Assembly (NCBI RefSeq): GCF_014837175.1
Contig: NZ_JACYFR010000003.1
Span: 744,001 to 808,000, forward strand
Source: Cellulomonas sp. JH27-2
Lineage (GTDB): Bacteria > Actinomycetota > Actinomycetes > Actinomycetales > Cellulomonadaceae
Reading direction: 5' to 3'
DNA: 64,000 bases
Position 1 is the stretch's first letter; each line of letters opens with the position of its first letter. Shown here piece by piece: positions 8,405 through 17,239 of this stretch. The notes under the pieces were generated by a model. It ran no database searches. It had not been told where the DNA came from and worked only from the letters and a program-made list of their open reading frames with translations. The position numbers and the translations under genes were made by a program.

Positions 8405-9457
8405 TCAGGCGGTTCGGCCGGCGGGAGCGGGCGCCGCGTCGGGCTCGGATGCGGTCGCGTCGCCGGTCTCGATCGCCTCGCTCGCTGGGCCGCCCGACGA
8501 CGCCGCCACCGGCACGGTCGTCCCGAGCGCCCGCAGCCACACGGTCTGCCCCTCACGGATCCCCAGGTCGTCGACCTGTGCCCGCGTGAGCTGGACCCAC
8601 GGCGTCGACCCGTCGGCGGCGCGCGCCTCGGCCCGAACCTCGTGCCCGACGCGGTGCAGCCGGGTGAGCTCGACCTGGTGCGACCCGGCGCGGTCGTCGG
8701 GCAGCACCTCGATGTCGTGCGGTCGCACGAGCACGCCGCCCAGGCGCGTCACCGGGCCCAGGAACGACATGACGAACTCGTTGGCGGGCCGGTCGTACAG
8801 CTCGCTCGGCGGCCCGACCTGCTCGATGCGGCCACCGTTGATGACGACGATCTCGTCGGCCACCTCGAGGGCCTCCTCCTGGTCGTGCGTGACGAACAGG
8901 GTGGTCACGTGGACCTCGTCGTGCAGGCGCCGCAGCCACTCCCGCAGCTCCTTGCGCACCTGCGCGTCCAGCGCACCGAAGGGCTCGTCGAGCAGCAGGA
9001 CCTCGGGCTGGACGGCGAGCGCGCGGGCCAGCGCCATGCGCTGACGCTGCCCGCCGGACAGCTGCGACGGCAGGCGGTCGGCGAACTGCTCCAGGTGGAC
9101 CAGGCGCAGCAGCTCGTCGACGCGCTCGCGGACCTCCGCCTTGGGCCGCCGACGGATCTCGAGGCCGAACGCGACGTTGCGGGCCGTCGTCAGGTGCTTG
9201 AAGGCCGCGTAGTGCTGGAAGACGAAGCCCACGCTCCGCTTCTGCGGCGGCAGGTCGGTGGCGTCACGGCCCGCGATCTCGATGCGGCCGCTGTCCGGCT
9301 GGTCGAGGCCGGCGATGATTCGCAGCAGCGTCGACTTGCCCCCGCCGGACGGGCCCAGCAGCGCGGTCAGGCCGCCCGGCTTCACGGCCAGGTCGATGTC
9401 CCGCAGCGCGGCGAAATCGCCGAACGACCGGTTCACTCCACGCACGACGATGCTCAT
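8405..9457 (-). CDS. cysA: Sulfate ABC transporter ATP-binding protein
   Basis: The 350-residue ATPase that energises sulfate/thiosulfate import. It shows Walker [10 protein letters not shown], the Q-loop in [13 protein letters not shown], signature LSGGQ, Walker B LLLDEP and the switch histidine in VTHDQEEA. The C-terminal third is a TOBE-like regulatory region followed by an Ala/Pro/Glu-rich tail. The ATG at 9457 overlaps the cysW stop by 4 nt (ATGA), with AGGAG upstream, so translation is coupled. The FQHYAAFKH stretch is characteristic of CysA rather than of maltose-type ATPases. Confidence 0.93.
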   Translation of the reverse strand: MSIVVRGVNRSFGDFAALRDIDLAVKPGGLTALLGPSGGGKSTLLRIIAGLDQPDSGRIEIAGRDATDLPPQKRSVGFVFQHYAAFKHLTTARNVAFGLEIRRRPKAEVRERVDELLRLVHLEQFADRLPSQLSGGQRQRMALARALAVQPEVLLLDEPFGALDAQVRKELREWLRRLHDEVHVTTLFVTHDQEEALEVADEIVVINGGRIEQVGPPSELYDRPANEFVMSFLGPVTRLGGVLVRPHDIEVLPDDRAGSHQVELTRLHRVGHEVRAEARAADGSTPWVQLTRAQVDDLGIREGQTVWLRALGTTVPVAASSGGPASEAIETGDATASEPDAAPAPAGRTA

Positions 9458-10326
9458 GACTTCTCCTGGTCGGGCCGCAGGGCGGCGATGACGACGATCA
9501 ACGACACGGCGATGGCCATCAGGACGAACGCGGCGGCGAAGGCCTGCCGCTGCGCGTCGGGGCCGAACTCCTGGTAGGAGTCGTTGACGTAGAGGGTGAG
9601 GGTCTGCGACGTCCCGGCCACCGAGCCGGAGACGACGCGGACGGCGCCGAACTCGCCGAGCGAGCGGGCCAGGCTGAGCGCGACGCCGTAGGCGAGGGCC
9701 CACCGGATCGTCGGCAGCGTGATGCGGCGGAACCGCTGCCAGGCGTTCGCGCCCAGCGACTGAGCGGCCTGCTCCTGCTCCAGGCCGGCCTCCTCGAGCG
9801 TCGGCACGACCTCACGCAGGACCAGCGGCAGCGAGACGAGCACCGTGGCCAGCACCATGCCGGGCACGGCGAAGATGATCTGGAAGCCGGCGCGCTCGAG
9901 CGCGGGACCGAACCAGCCGTACGTCCCGTAGACGAGGATCAGGGCCACGCCGACGACGACGGGTGAGATGGACACCGGCAGGTCGATGACGGCGCTCATG
10001 AGCCGCCGACCGGGGAACCGGTAGCGCGTGAGCAGCAGCGCCATGCCCACCCCGAAGATCGTGTTGAGGAGGACGGCGATGCCGGCGACCTCGAGCGTCA
10101 GGCGCAGCGCCGCGAGGAAGTCGGGCGAGCGCAGGACGTCGAGCACGGGGCCCAGGCCGTCGGCGAACGTGTGCTGGACGACGGATGCCACCGGCAGCGC
10201 GACCAGGGCCAGGATGTAGGCGAGCGCGATCAGGCGCAGGACCCAGGCCGTGCGCGTGGTGCGGCGCCGCCGTCGTGGCGGGGCGGCGGGCGCTGTCGTC
10301 GTCTGGCGCGTGAGCGTGTCAGTCAC
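9454..10326 (-). CDS. cysW: Sulfate ABC transporter permease CysW
   Basis: One of two membrane subunits of the sulfate importer, 290 residues, six predicted helices after a basic N-terminus. The EAA loop that docks on CysA is near [20 protein letters not shown], and the conserved [14 protein letters not shown] follows it. The GTG start at 10326 overlaps the end of cysT by 8 nt and the stop overlaps cysA by 4 nt, so the two permeases and the ATPase are made from one message. Confidence 0.92.
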   Translation of the reverse strand: MTDTLTRQTTTAPAAPPRRRRRTTRTAWVLRLIALAYILALVALPVASVVQHTFADGLGPVLDVLRSPDFLAALRLTLEVAGIAVLLNTIFGVGMALLLTRYRFPGRRLMSAVIDLPVSISPVVVGVALILVYGTYGWFGPALERAGFQIIFAVPGMVLATVLVSLPLVLREVVPTLEEAGLEQEQAAQSLGANAWQRFRRITLPTIRWALAYGVALSLARSLGEFGAVRVVSGSVAGTSQTLTLYVNDSYQEFGPDAQRQAFAAAFVLMAIAVSLIVVIAALRPDQEKS

Positions 10327-11167
10327 GACGGGCCGTCCGGCGCTGGACCACGTCGAGCAGGACCAGGACGACGACCGCGAGCCCCAGCAGCAGAGTCGCC
10401 ACGGACGCGGCGGCCACGGGCTCGGCCGACTCGATCATCTTGAGGATGTAGGACGAGGACACCTGGGTCTTCCCGATCAGGTTGGCGGAGATGAGGATGA
10501 CGGACCCGAACTCGCCGAGCGCGCGGGCGAAGCTGAGCCCGGCGCCGGAGACGACGGCCGGCAGGACCGTCGGCAGGATGACGCGGCGGAAGGTGGTGAA
10601 ACCGGACGCGCCCAGGGACGCGGCTGCCTGCTCGACCTCGCGGTCGGCATCGATCAGCACGGGCTGCACGGACCGCACGACGAACGGCAGCGTGACGAAC
10701 AGCAGCGCGAGCACGACTCCGGCGCGCGTGCCGACCAGGTTGATCCCGAACGGCCCGCTGGGCCCGTACAGGGTGATGAGGACGAGCCCCGCGACGATCG
10801 TCGGGAGCGCGAACGGGATGTCGATGATGACCTCGACCACGCGCTTGCCGGGGAACGAGTCGCGCACCAGCACCCACGCGATGAGCGTGCCCATCACGGC
10901 GTTGACCACGGTCACCAGCGCCGCGGCGCCGATCGTGAACGTGATGGCCGAGCGTGCCTCGGGGTCGGTGATGGCGTCCCAGAAGCCGGCGATCCCGTCG
11001 TCGAACGCCGTCGAGACGATGGCCGCGATGGGCAGCAGCACCAGCAGCGTCAGCCACAGCACGCCCACGCCCAGGCCCAGCCCGGCACCGCCGGTGACCG
11101 CGCCGGGGCGACGCCCCCTCCGTGCGGGAGGGGGCGTCACCCGGTCGAGCTCGGAGAGCAGAGTCAT
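10319..11167 (-). CDS. cysT: Sulfate ABC transporter permease CysT
   Basis: Second membrane subunit of the sulfate importer, 282 residues. It carries the EAA-loop region (VEQAAASLGASGFTTFRRVILP) and RALGEFGSVILISANL, the counterpart of the CysW motif. Its ATG at 11167 overlaps the stop of the binding-protein gene by a single base (TGATG), and its end overlaps cysW, so it sits inside a tightly coupled operon. Confidence 0.92.
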   Translation of the reverse strand: MTLLSELDRVTPPPARRGRRPGAVTGGAGLGLGVGVLWLTLLVLLPIAAIVSTAFDDGIAGFWDAITDPEARSAITFTIGAAALVTVVNAVMGTLIAWVLVRDSFPGKRVVEVIIDIPFALPTIVAGLVLITLYGPSGPFGINLVGTRAGVVLALLFVTLPFVVRSVQPVLIDADREVEQAAASLGASGFTTFRRVILPTVLPAVVSGAGLSFARALGEFGSVILISANLIGKTQVSSSYILKMIESAEPVAAASVATLLLGLAVVVLVLLDVVQRRTARRD

Positions 11168-12213
11168 CAGCCGCGCAGCTTCGTGACGAGGCCGTTCTCC
11201 TTGTCGAACAGCTCGTCGTTCACGGTGCTCCAGCCGCCCAGCTCGTCGACCGTGTACACCTTGGTGGGCGTCGGGAACGGGTTCGCCGGGTCGTTGGCGC
11301 CCTGGACGTCACCGTTGGGCTTCACGCCGCTGACGGAGCGGAAGCCGTGCGAGATCAGGACCTGCTGGCCGGCGTCGCTGCGGACGTAGTCGAGGAAGTC
11401 CTTGGCCTGCTGCGAGGCGGTTGTCGTGACGGCCGCCGGGTTCTCGATGAGGAACGTCGTGTCCGGGACGACGTAGTCCAGGTCGACGCCCGACGCGCGG
11501 GCCGCGATGGCCTCGTTCTCGTACGAGATCAGCACGTCGCCGGTGCCCTTGACGAACGCGTCGGTAGCGGTGCGGCCCGAGTCGTTCCAGCTCACGACGT
11601 TCTTGACGAACTTGCCGAGGTAGTCCTCGGCCGCCGCCTTGTCGTTGTTCGCGCCCAGCGCCTGCGAGTAGGCGGCCAGCAGGTTCCACTTGGCCGAGCC
11701 GGAGGTCCCCGGGTCCGCGGTCACGATGCCGACGCCGGGCTTGATGATGTCGTCCCAGCTCTTGATGCCCTTGGGGTTGCCCTTGCGGACGGCCAGCACG
11801 ACGACGGAATCGGAGACGATGCCCTTGTTCGCGTCCCCGGCCCAGTCCTTGGCGACGAGCCCGGCGTCGACGATGTTGTTCACGTCGGGCGTGAGCGACA
11901 GCGCGACGACGTCGGCCTTCTGCCCGGCGATCACGGCGCGGCTCTGCGCGCCGCTGGCGCCGTAGGAGCCCTTGATCGATGTGCCCTTGCCGGCGTCGGT
12001 CTGGGCGAAGCCCTTGCCCAGGTCCTCGTAGGCGGACTGGATGACGGCGAAGCCGACGAGGTCGATGGCCTTGCCGGACCCGGCGCCGGCGGTGCTGGAC
12101 GCGTCGTCCTTGGTGTCCGAGGAGCACCCGGCCATCGCCAGGGACGCGGCGACGGCAACGGCGGCGACTCGGGACGGCGTGCCGGACAGCGCCCGGCGGA
12201 GGGTGGACTTCAT
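11167..12213 (-). CDS. Sulfate/thiosulfate-binding lipoprotein
   Basis: Extracellular receptor of the sulfate importer, 348 residues. It has a signal peptide and lipobox MAGC (Cys30), so it is tethered to the membrane. Family motifs include the N-terminal FAVIQSAYEDLGKGF, KADVVALSLTPDVNNI and VRKGNPKGIKSWDDIIKPGVGIVTADPGTSG (in pieces), which line the oxyanion pocket in Sbp/CysP proteins. Whether sulfate or thiosulfate is preferred cannot be told. It is the first gene of the operon, and an AGGAG lies about 10 nt before the ATG. Confidence 0.92.
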   Translation of the reverse strand: MKSTLRRALSGTPSRVAAVAVAASLAMAGCSSDTKDDASSTAGAGSGKAIDLVGFAVIQSAYEDLGKGFAQTDAGKGTSIKGSYGASGAQSRAVIAGQKADVVALSLTPDVNNIVDAGLVAKDWAGDANKGIVSDSVVVLAVRKGNPKGIKSWDDIIKPGVGIVTADPGTSGSAKWNLLAAYSQALGANNDKAAAEDYLGKFVKNVVSWNDSGRTATDAFVKGTGDVLISYENEAIAARASGVDLDYVVPDTTFLIENPAAVTTTASQQAKDFLDYVRSDAGQQVLISHGFRSVSGVKPNGDVQGANDPANPFPTPTKVYTVDELGGWSTVNDELFDKENGLVTKLRG

Positions 12214-12247
12214 GGTCAGGTGACTCCTCGTGAAGGTCGGGGCTCGG

Positions 12248-12290
12248 GGTATTCCGAGGTATCCGATCAGAACGGTCGGAATTTAATACC
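12248..12290 (-). promoter_or_regulatory. Palindromic operator candidate upstream of the sulfate operon
   Basis: Nested inverted repeats: GGTATT/AATACC (12248-12253 and 12285-12290) and ATTCCGA/TCGGAAT (12251-12257 and 12276-12282), 35-77 nt before the binding-protein start. The AT-rich TCGGAATTT arm stands out from the GC-rich surroundings and resembles the conserved half of known CymR sites, so it is a reasonable target for the Rrf2 protein encoded at the end of the operon. The match is a resemblance only. Confidence 0.5.
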
Positions 12291-12418
12291 CGACTGGATC
12301 GGTGGGACAAGCCCTGTCCGTATCGCGGGACACGGTGCTCGGGTGAATCGAGCCACCTCGACGTCGATCTCGACGCGAGCGCGGCTACGGTGGCTCTGGC
12401 GAAGGGAGGGCGACAGCG

Positions 12419-12886
12419 GTGTTGAGCCTCCGCCAGGCACTCGGGACCGCGGTCGTGCTCGTTCTCGGTGCCTGCTCCGCAGCACCGGCCGGGGACGGGA
12501 TCGCGGGCCGCCTGGTCGCGGTCGACGACACCGGGCTGCGGGACGTCGCGATCGACGGCGGCTGGATCGCCGCCCTGCCCCTGGCCGACGCCGACGGTCT
12601 CTGGCGCGGCGGAGGGCTAGCGGGTGAACCTGGTGATCTGGGCCACGTCGAGATCCCGATCGACGATTCCACGCTGTCCGGCGTCGAGGCTGTCGTGGCG
12701 CCGGTCGACGAGCGCGGGCGCTTTCGGCTCGCCGCACCGCCGGGCCCCACGCTGATCTGCCAGCTGCGACCGGCAGGCACGGGAGAGCACATGATCACGC
12801 GAGGATGCGCCGCACTCGACATGCCGGAGGCCGGGCTCCTCATGGCGACCTTCGGCGAGGGCGGCTTCTTCGTCGAAGCCTCGTGA
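12419..12886 (+). CDS. Putative lipoprotein, unknown function
   Basis: 155 residues with a short hydrophobic signal and lipobox LGAC (Cys19). The mature part looks like a small beta-sandwich: VDDTGLRDVAIDGGWIAALPLAD, later VDERGRFRLAAPPGPTLICQLRP, resembling carboxypeptidase-regulatory-like modules. Three further cysteines are present. A GGGAGG stands about 8 nt upstream of the GTG start. It is divergent from the sulfate operon; no functional partner is obvious. Confidence 0.6.
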   Translation: MLSLRQALGTAVVLVLGACSAAPAGDGIAGRLVAVDDTGLRDVAIDGGWIAALPLADADGLWRGGGLAGEPGDLGHVEIPIDDSTLSGVEAVVAPVDERGRFRLAAPPGPTLICQLRPAGTGEHMITRGCAALDMPEAGLLMATFGEGGFFVEAS

Positions 12887-12937
12887 CCTCGGGAGAGCAA
12901 CGCGGCGACGTCGGCTCCATCGTGCCCCGAGGAGCAG

Positions 12938-13336
12938 CTAGGCCACCGCGGCCAGCGAGACTCGCAGCGCGTCGAGCTCGCTCGCGAGGTCCTCTGCCGG
13001 GTAGGCACCTGCCTTCGACGGCAGGAGGTCTCGAGTCAGGCGTGCGGTGTCCGTCAGGGCTGTGGCCAGCCAGCTCCGGACGGACTCCTTCGTGTCGAGT
13101 CCCTGCGGAACCGAGTGCCAGACGACGAAACGGCGCTGCTTGCGTCCGATCATGCCTGGCTGCACGCCGGTGAACTCGGGTTCGCGGAAGTTGTGCCAGG
13201 ACCTGAAGGCGATGTCGACGGCGTAGTCGTTGTCGTCGGTCCGAGGCGCGAACTGCCGCACCTCGCGCATGACGGCCAGGAGCGCGGACTTGGCTGGACC
13301 CCACTCTTCGATGATGCCGCCGGTGATGATGGCCAC
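12938..13336 (-). CDS. Hypothetical protein (132 aa)
   Basis: Soluble, unrecognised protein with no signal or membrane helix. It begins VAIITGGIIEEWG from a GTG at 13336 and contains VDIAFRSWHNFREPEFTG and RRFVVWHSVPQGLD, followed by a helical C-terminal half. The length and amino-acid balance look like a real gene, but there is no clear ribosome-binding site and no neighbour that suggests a role. Confidence 0.5.
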   Translation of the reverse strand: MAIITGGIIEEWGPAKSALLAVMREVRQFAPRTDDNDYAVDIAFRSWHNFREPEFTGVQPGMIGRKQRRFVVWHSVPQGLDTKESVRSWLATALTDTARLTRDLLPSKAGAYPAEDLASELDALRVSLAAVA

Positions 13337-13403
13337 GAGCGGAGAGTGTGGCCCGCTCGCCGCCCTCTGTCACGTCCTGCGGATGTGCTGAGACATCACA
13401 CGG

Positions 13404-13476
13404 TGCGCCTGAAAGGATTCGAACCTTCGACCTTCTGCTCCGGAGGCAGACGCTCTATCCACTGAGCTACAGGCGC
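13404..13476 (-). tRNA. tRNA-Arg (anticodon CCG)
   Basis: A complete 73-nt cloverleaf: the acceptor stem GCGCCTG pairs with CAGGCGC, discriminator A, D-arm AGCTCAGTGGATAGAGC, anticodon stem TCTGC/GCAGA around loop CTCCGGA (anticodon CCG, reading CGG), and T-arm with GGTTCGAATCC. CCA is not encoded. The 5' ten bases are also the last codons and stop of the upstream GntR gene. argS lies about 2 kb away. Confidence 0.95.
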
Positions 13477-14171
13477 GGGGCACCGGCGAGCGGTGCGGCG
13501 TCGAGACTACCAGCAGTCTTCGTCTCGCCCAGCAGCGCGGACAGGTACAGGGACGTCTCGCGGGCGGCGCTGTCGGCGTTGCCGGCGACGATGGCGTCGA
13601 CGAGACCGTCGTGGGAGTCGTGGCCGTGCACGTCGGTGACGAAGTTGAACCGGATGTTCGCGCCGATCGCGTCGATGAGGTTCTCGTACAGCGACATCAG
13701 CACGGGGTTGCCGGCGGAGCGGACGATCGCGCGGTGCAGGGCCAGGTCGGTGGCAACCATCGCGTCGATCTCGCCGGCGAGGTACGCCGCGGAGCGCTCG
13801 TCGCGGCGCTCGCGCAGCGTGGCGACGTCGGCGGGCGTCCGCCGACGAGCCGCGAGGCGGGCGGCCTCGATCTCGAGCGCACGACGCACCTCGACGACCT
13901 CGCGCTGGCCGGCGTCGGCGATCTGGCGGCTCATCGAGACCGCGGCCTCGGACGTCGACAGCACGTAGGTGCCCGATCCCTGGCGGCGTTCCAGCAGGCC
14001 GGCGTGCACGAGTGACTGCACGGCCTCGCGCACCGTGTTGCGGCCGGCGCCGAGCTGCTCGACGAGCGCGGGCTCGGGCGGGATGCGCGTGCCGACGGGC
14101 CAGTGGCCGCTGGTGATGTTGGCGCGCAGGCGCTCGACGGTCGAATCGATCAGACCGGTGCGTCGGGGCAT
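13467..14171 (-). CDS. GntR-family regulator with FCD ligand domain (FadR subfamily)
   Basis: Transcription factor of 234 residues. The N-terminal winged helix spans about residues 1-70, with GTRIPPEPALVEQLGAGRNTVREAVQSL and the wing LERRQGSGTYV. The C-terminal helical FCD domain (about 85-225) has Asp and His residues in DLALHRAIV, and later histidines, that usually bind a metal and an organic acid. It is divergent from the MFS gene at 14268, a common arrangement for a local regulator of a transporter. The ATG at 14171 has no Shine-Dalgarno, so it may be leaderless. The TAG stop lies within the tRNA-Arg gene on the same strand. Confidence 0.88.
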   Translation of the reverse strand: MPRRTGLIDSTVERLRANITSGHWPVGTRIPPEPALVEQLGAGRNTVREAVQSLVHAGLLERRQGSGTYVLSTSEAAVSMSRQIADAGQREVVEVRRALEIEAARLAARRRTPADVATLRERRDERSAAYLAGEIDAMVATDLALHRAIVRSAGNPVLMSLYENLIDAIGANIRFNFVTDVHGHDSHDGLVDAIVAGNADSAARETSLYLSALLGETKTAGSLDAAPLAGAPRL

Positions 14172-14267
14172 GCGGGTTAGGCTCGCTGTCCAGGCATGCC
14201 GTGCAGTCAACACCGGCAGGTCACGGGTCCGCCAGACCCAGTCCACGATCACGTCCAGGAGTCACCC

Positions 14268-15563
14268 GTGCAGTCAGCCGCGCCCGCACCCTGGCGGGGT
14301 CGGATCGTGGTGCTGGTCGGTGTGGTGCTCGTCGGCCTCAACCTGCGCATCGCGGTCGCGGCGGTCTCGCCGATCATCGACGTCGTCCGCCAGGACATCG
14401 ACTTCTCGCCCACGCAGGTGGGCCTGCTGGGCACCGTCCCGGTGCTGTCGTTCGCGGTGTTCGGCTCCCTGGCCACGCCGCTCGCGCGGAAGATCGGCCT
14501 CGAGCCGGCGATGGTGGCGGCGCTGCTGATCTCCGCGGTCGGCGAGGTGGTGCGCGCCACGACCCACGGGCCGCAGGCTTTCCTCGCCTGGTCGATGATC
14601 GCGCTGGCCGGGATGGGCATGGGCAACGTGCTGCTTCCGCCGCTGGTCAAGCGGTACTTCCCGGACCGCATCGGGGCGGTGACGGGCGCGTACTCGGTCG
14701 CGTTGTCCATCAGCACGGCCGTGCCCCCGCTGTTCGCGCTGCCGCTCGCGCGGGCCACCAGCTGGCGTGTCGCGGTGGGCGTCTGGGCGGTCGTCGGGCT
14801 CGTCGCGGCGGTGCCGTGGGTCGTCGTCATCGTCCGGTCCGCTGCCGCGCGAGCACGGTTGGCGACCATCCTGCGCCGGGCGCCCGCCCCGCACGGCCCC
14901 GCGGCGCTCGGCGAGACGAGCGGCGGCGAGGTCCGGGTCGTCTGGCGCTCGCGGCAGGCCTGGGCGATGGTCGTCATGTTCGCGATGAACGCGCTGGGCA
15001 CGTACGTCGGGTTCGCGTGGCTGCCCACGCTCCTGGCGGACGCCGGGCTCCCGGCCGACGAGGGCGGGCGATGGCTCGCCGTCTTCGCGGTGCTCGGCGC
15101 CCCCATGTCCTTGTTCGCCCCGGTGCTCGCGCAGCGGATGCGCAACCCGTACCCGGTCGTCGTCGCGTTCGTCGCCTGCTGGGCCGTCGGCTACGCGGGC
15201 CTGTGGGCGGCACCCGCGCACGGCACGGCGGTGTGGATGGTGCTGCTGGGCATCGGCCCGTCGTCGTTCCCGATGCTGTTGGCGCTGCTGGGTCTGCGCA
15301 GCACCACGCCGGCCACGGCGGTGGCGCTGTCCGGGATGGTGCAGGGGACGGGGTACGTCGTGGCGGGGCTCGGTCCCATCGGGATCGGCGTGCTCTACGA
15401 GGCGACGGGCGGCTGGCACGCGCCGATCGGCGTGCTGCTGGCGTGCCTCGGGGTGCTGCTGGTCGCGGCCTGGTTCGCCTGCCGGCCGACGATGATCGGG
15501 CCGGAGCCGGCCGTGGATGAACGCGCTGACGCGGCCGACGTCCCCGGTAAACTCCCCGGGTGA
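14268..15563 (+). CDS. MFS transporter, CynX/NimT-like
   Basis: Membrane transporter of 431 residues with about 12 helices. The start region [26 protein letters not shown] is typical of the cyanate/nitroimidazole (CynX/NimT) branch of MFS; substrates there are small anions or drugs and cannot be told here. The GTG at 14268 is chosen because AGGAG lies 6 nt upstream. The divergent GntR gene is a candidate regulator. The stop overlaps the argS start (GTGA), so argS may receive readthrough transcription and coupled translation from it. Confidence 0.85.
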   Translation: MQSAAPAPWRGRIVVLVGVVLVGLNLRIAVAAVSPIIDVVRQDIDFSPTQVGLLGTVPVLSFAVFGSLATPLARKIGLEPAMVAALLISAVGEVVRATTHGPQAFLAWSMIALAGMGMGNVLLPPLVKRYFPDRIGAVTGAYSVALSISTAVPPLFALPLARATSWRVAVGVWAVVGLVAAVPWVVVIVRSAAARARLATILRRAPAPHGPAALGETSGGEVRVVWRSRQAWAMVVMFAMNALGTYVGFAWLPTLLADAGLPADEGGRWLAVFAVLGAPMSLFAPVLAQRMRNPYPVVVAFVACWAVGYAGLWAAPAHGTAVWMVLLGIGPSSFPMLLALLGLRSTTPATAVALSGMVQGTGYVVAGLGPIGIGVLYEATGGWHAPIGVLLACLGVLLVAAWFACRPTMIGPEPAVDERADAADVPGKLPG

Positions 15564-17239
15564 CCCCCGAGCAGCTCGCCCAGGCCATCACGGCCGCCCT
15601 GACGCAGGCCGTCGACGACGGCACCTTCGCCCTCGACCCCGCGGACGTCCCCGCGACGGTCCACCTGGAGCGACCGCGCCAGCGCGAGCACGGCGACTGG
15701 GCCACCAACGTCGCGCTGCAGCTCGCGAAGAAGGCGGGCACCAACCCGCGCGCGTTCGCCGAGACGCTCGCCACGCGCCTCACGGCGACGTCGGGCGTCG
15801 CGTCCGTCGACGTCGCGGGCCCTGGCTTCCTCAACATCCGCCTCGACGCAGCCGCGGCCGGCGAGCTCGCGCGCTCCGTCGTCGAGGCCGGCGAGGCCTA
15901 CGGCCGCGGCGACTCGCTGGCCGGCGTCAAGGTCAACCTCGAGTTCGTCTCCGCCAACCCCACGGGCCCGCTGCACATCGGCGGCGTGCGCTGGGCGGCC
16001 GTCGGCGACAGCCTGGCGCGCGTCCTGACCGCGTCCGGCGCCGACGTCACGCGCGAGTACTACTTCAACGACCACGGCGCGCAGATCGACCGGTTCGCGC
16101 GCTCGCTCGTCGCCCGCGCCCAGGGCCGTCCCGCGCCCGAGGACGGCTACGGCGGCGAGTACATCACCGAGATCGCCGAGCAGGTGATCGGTGACGCCGT
16201 CGCGGCCGGCGAGCCGGACCCGCGCACGCTGCCCGACGACGAGGCCACCGAGGCGTTCCGGGCCCGCGGCGTCGAGCTCATGTTCGCCGAGGTCAAGTCC
16301 TCGCTGCACGAGTTCGGCGTCGACTTCGACGTCTACTTCCACGAGGACTCGCTGCACGAGTCGGGCGCGGTGGACCGGGCCATCGACCGGCTGCGGGAGC
16401 TCGGCCACATCTTCGAGGCCGAAGGTGCGACGTGGCTGCGCACCACCGACTTCGGCGACGACAAGGACCGCGTCATCATCAAGTCGGACGGCGAGGCCGC
16501 CTACATCGCGGGCGACATCGCCTACTACCTGGACAAGCGCGAGCGCGGCTTCGACCGCGTCTTCATCATGCTGGGCGCCGACCACCACGGGTACGTGGGC
16601 CGCATGATGGCGGTCTGCGCGGCGTTCGGGGACACCCCGCACGTCAACCTCGAGCTGCTGATCGGTCAGCTGGTCAACCTGGTCAAGGACGGCCAGCCCG
16701 TGCGGATGTCGAAGCGCGCGGGGACCGTCGTCAGCATGGACGACCTGGTCGACGCCGTGGGCGTGGACGCGGCCCGCTACGCGCTGTCGCGCTCGTCGAC
16801 CGACTCCCAGATCGACCTGGACCTCGACCTGCTGGCCAAGGCCACCAACGAGAACCCCGTCTTCTACGTGCAGTACGCCCATGCGCGCACGGTCAACGTG
16901 GCGCGCAACGCGGCCGACGCGGGCGTGCGCCGCGAGGACGGCTTCGACGCCGCCCTGCTCGACCACCCGTCCGAGGCCGTGCTGCTGGGCCAGATCGCCG
17001 AGCTGCCGCGGATCGTCGCCCAGGCGGCGGACCTGCGCGAGCCGCACCGCGTCGCGCGCTACCTCGAGGAGCTGGCCGGCGCGTACCACAAGTGGTACGA
17101 CCAGCGCCGGGTCACGCCGTTCGGAGACGAGGAGGTCAGCGACGTGCACCGCACGCGCCTGTGGCTCAACGACGCCACGCGCCAGGTGCTCGCCAACGGC
17201 CTCGCGCTGCTGGGTGTGTCCGCGCCGGAGCGGATGTGA
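15560..17239 (+). CDS. argS: Arginyl-tRNA synthetase
   Basis: Class I synthetase (559 residues) that charges tRNA-Arg. The N-terminal Add-1 domain is followed by the HIGH-type motif in [10 protein letters not shown], the KMSK-type motif as RMSKRAGT, and the C-terminal anticodon-binding helical domain (DALRB). The GTG start overlaps the MFS stop by 4 nt and the stop overlaps lysA by 4 nt. argS-lysA linkage is common in actinobacteria. A tRNA-Arg(CCG) gene lies just upstream on the other strand. Confidence 0.97.
   Translation: MTPEQLAQAITAALTQAVDDGTFALDPADVPATVHLERPRQREHGDWATNVALQLAKKAGTNPRAFAETLATRLTATSGVASVDVAGPGFLNIRLDAAAAGELARSVVEAGEAYGRGDSLAGVKVNLEFVSANPTGPLHIGGVRWAAVGDSLARVLTASGADVTREYYFNDHGAQIDRFARSLVARAQGRPAPEDGYGGEYITEIAEQVIGDAVAAGEPDPRTLPDDEATEAFRARGVELMFAEVKSSLHEFGVDFDVYFHEDSLHESGAVDRAIDRLRELGHIFEAEGATWLRTTDFGDDKDRVIIKSDGEAAYIAGDIAYYLDKRERGFDRVFIMLGADHHGYVGRMMAVCAAFGDTPHVNLELLIGQLVNLVKDGQPVRMSKRAGTVVSMDDLVDAVGVDAARYALSRSSTDSQIDLDLDLLAKATNENPVFYVQYAHARTVNVARNAADAGVRREDGFDAALLDHPSEAVLLGQIAELPRIVAQAADLREPHRVARYLEELAGAYHKWYDQRRVTPFGDEEVSDVHRTRLWLNDATRQVLANGLALLGVSAPERM

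Noticed and set aside
14171..14185. GGGTTAGGCT next to the GntR start as an iron box
   Set aside because: Half-site only; no second arm.
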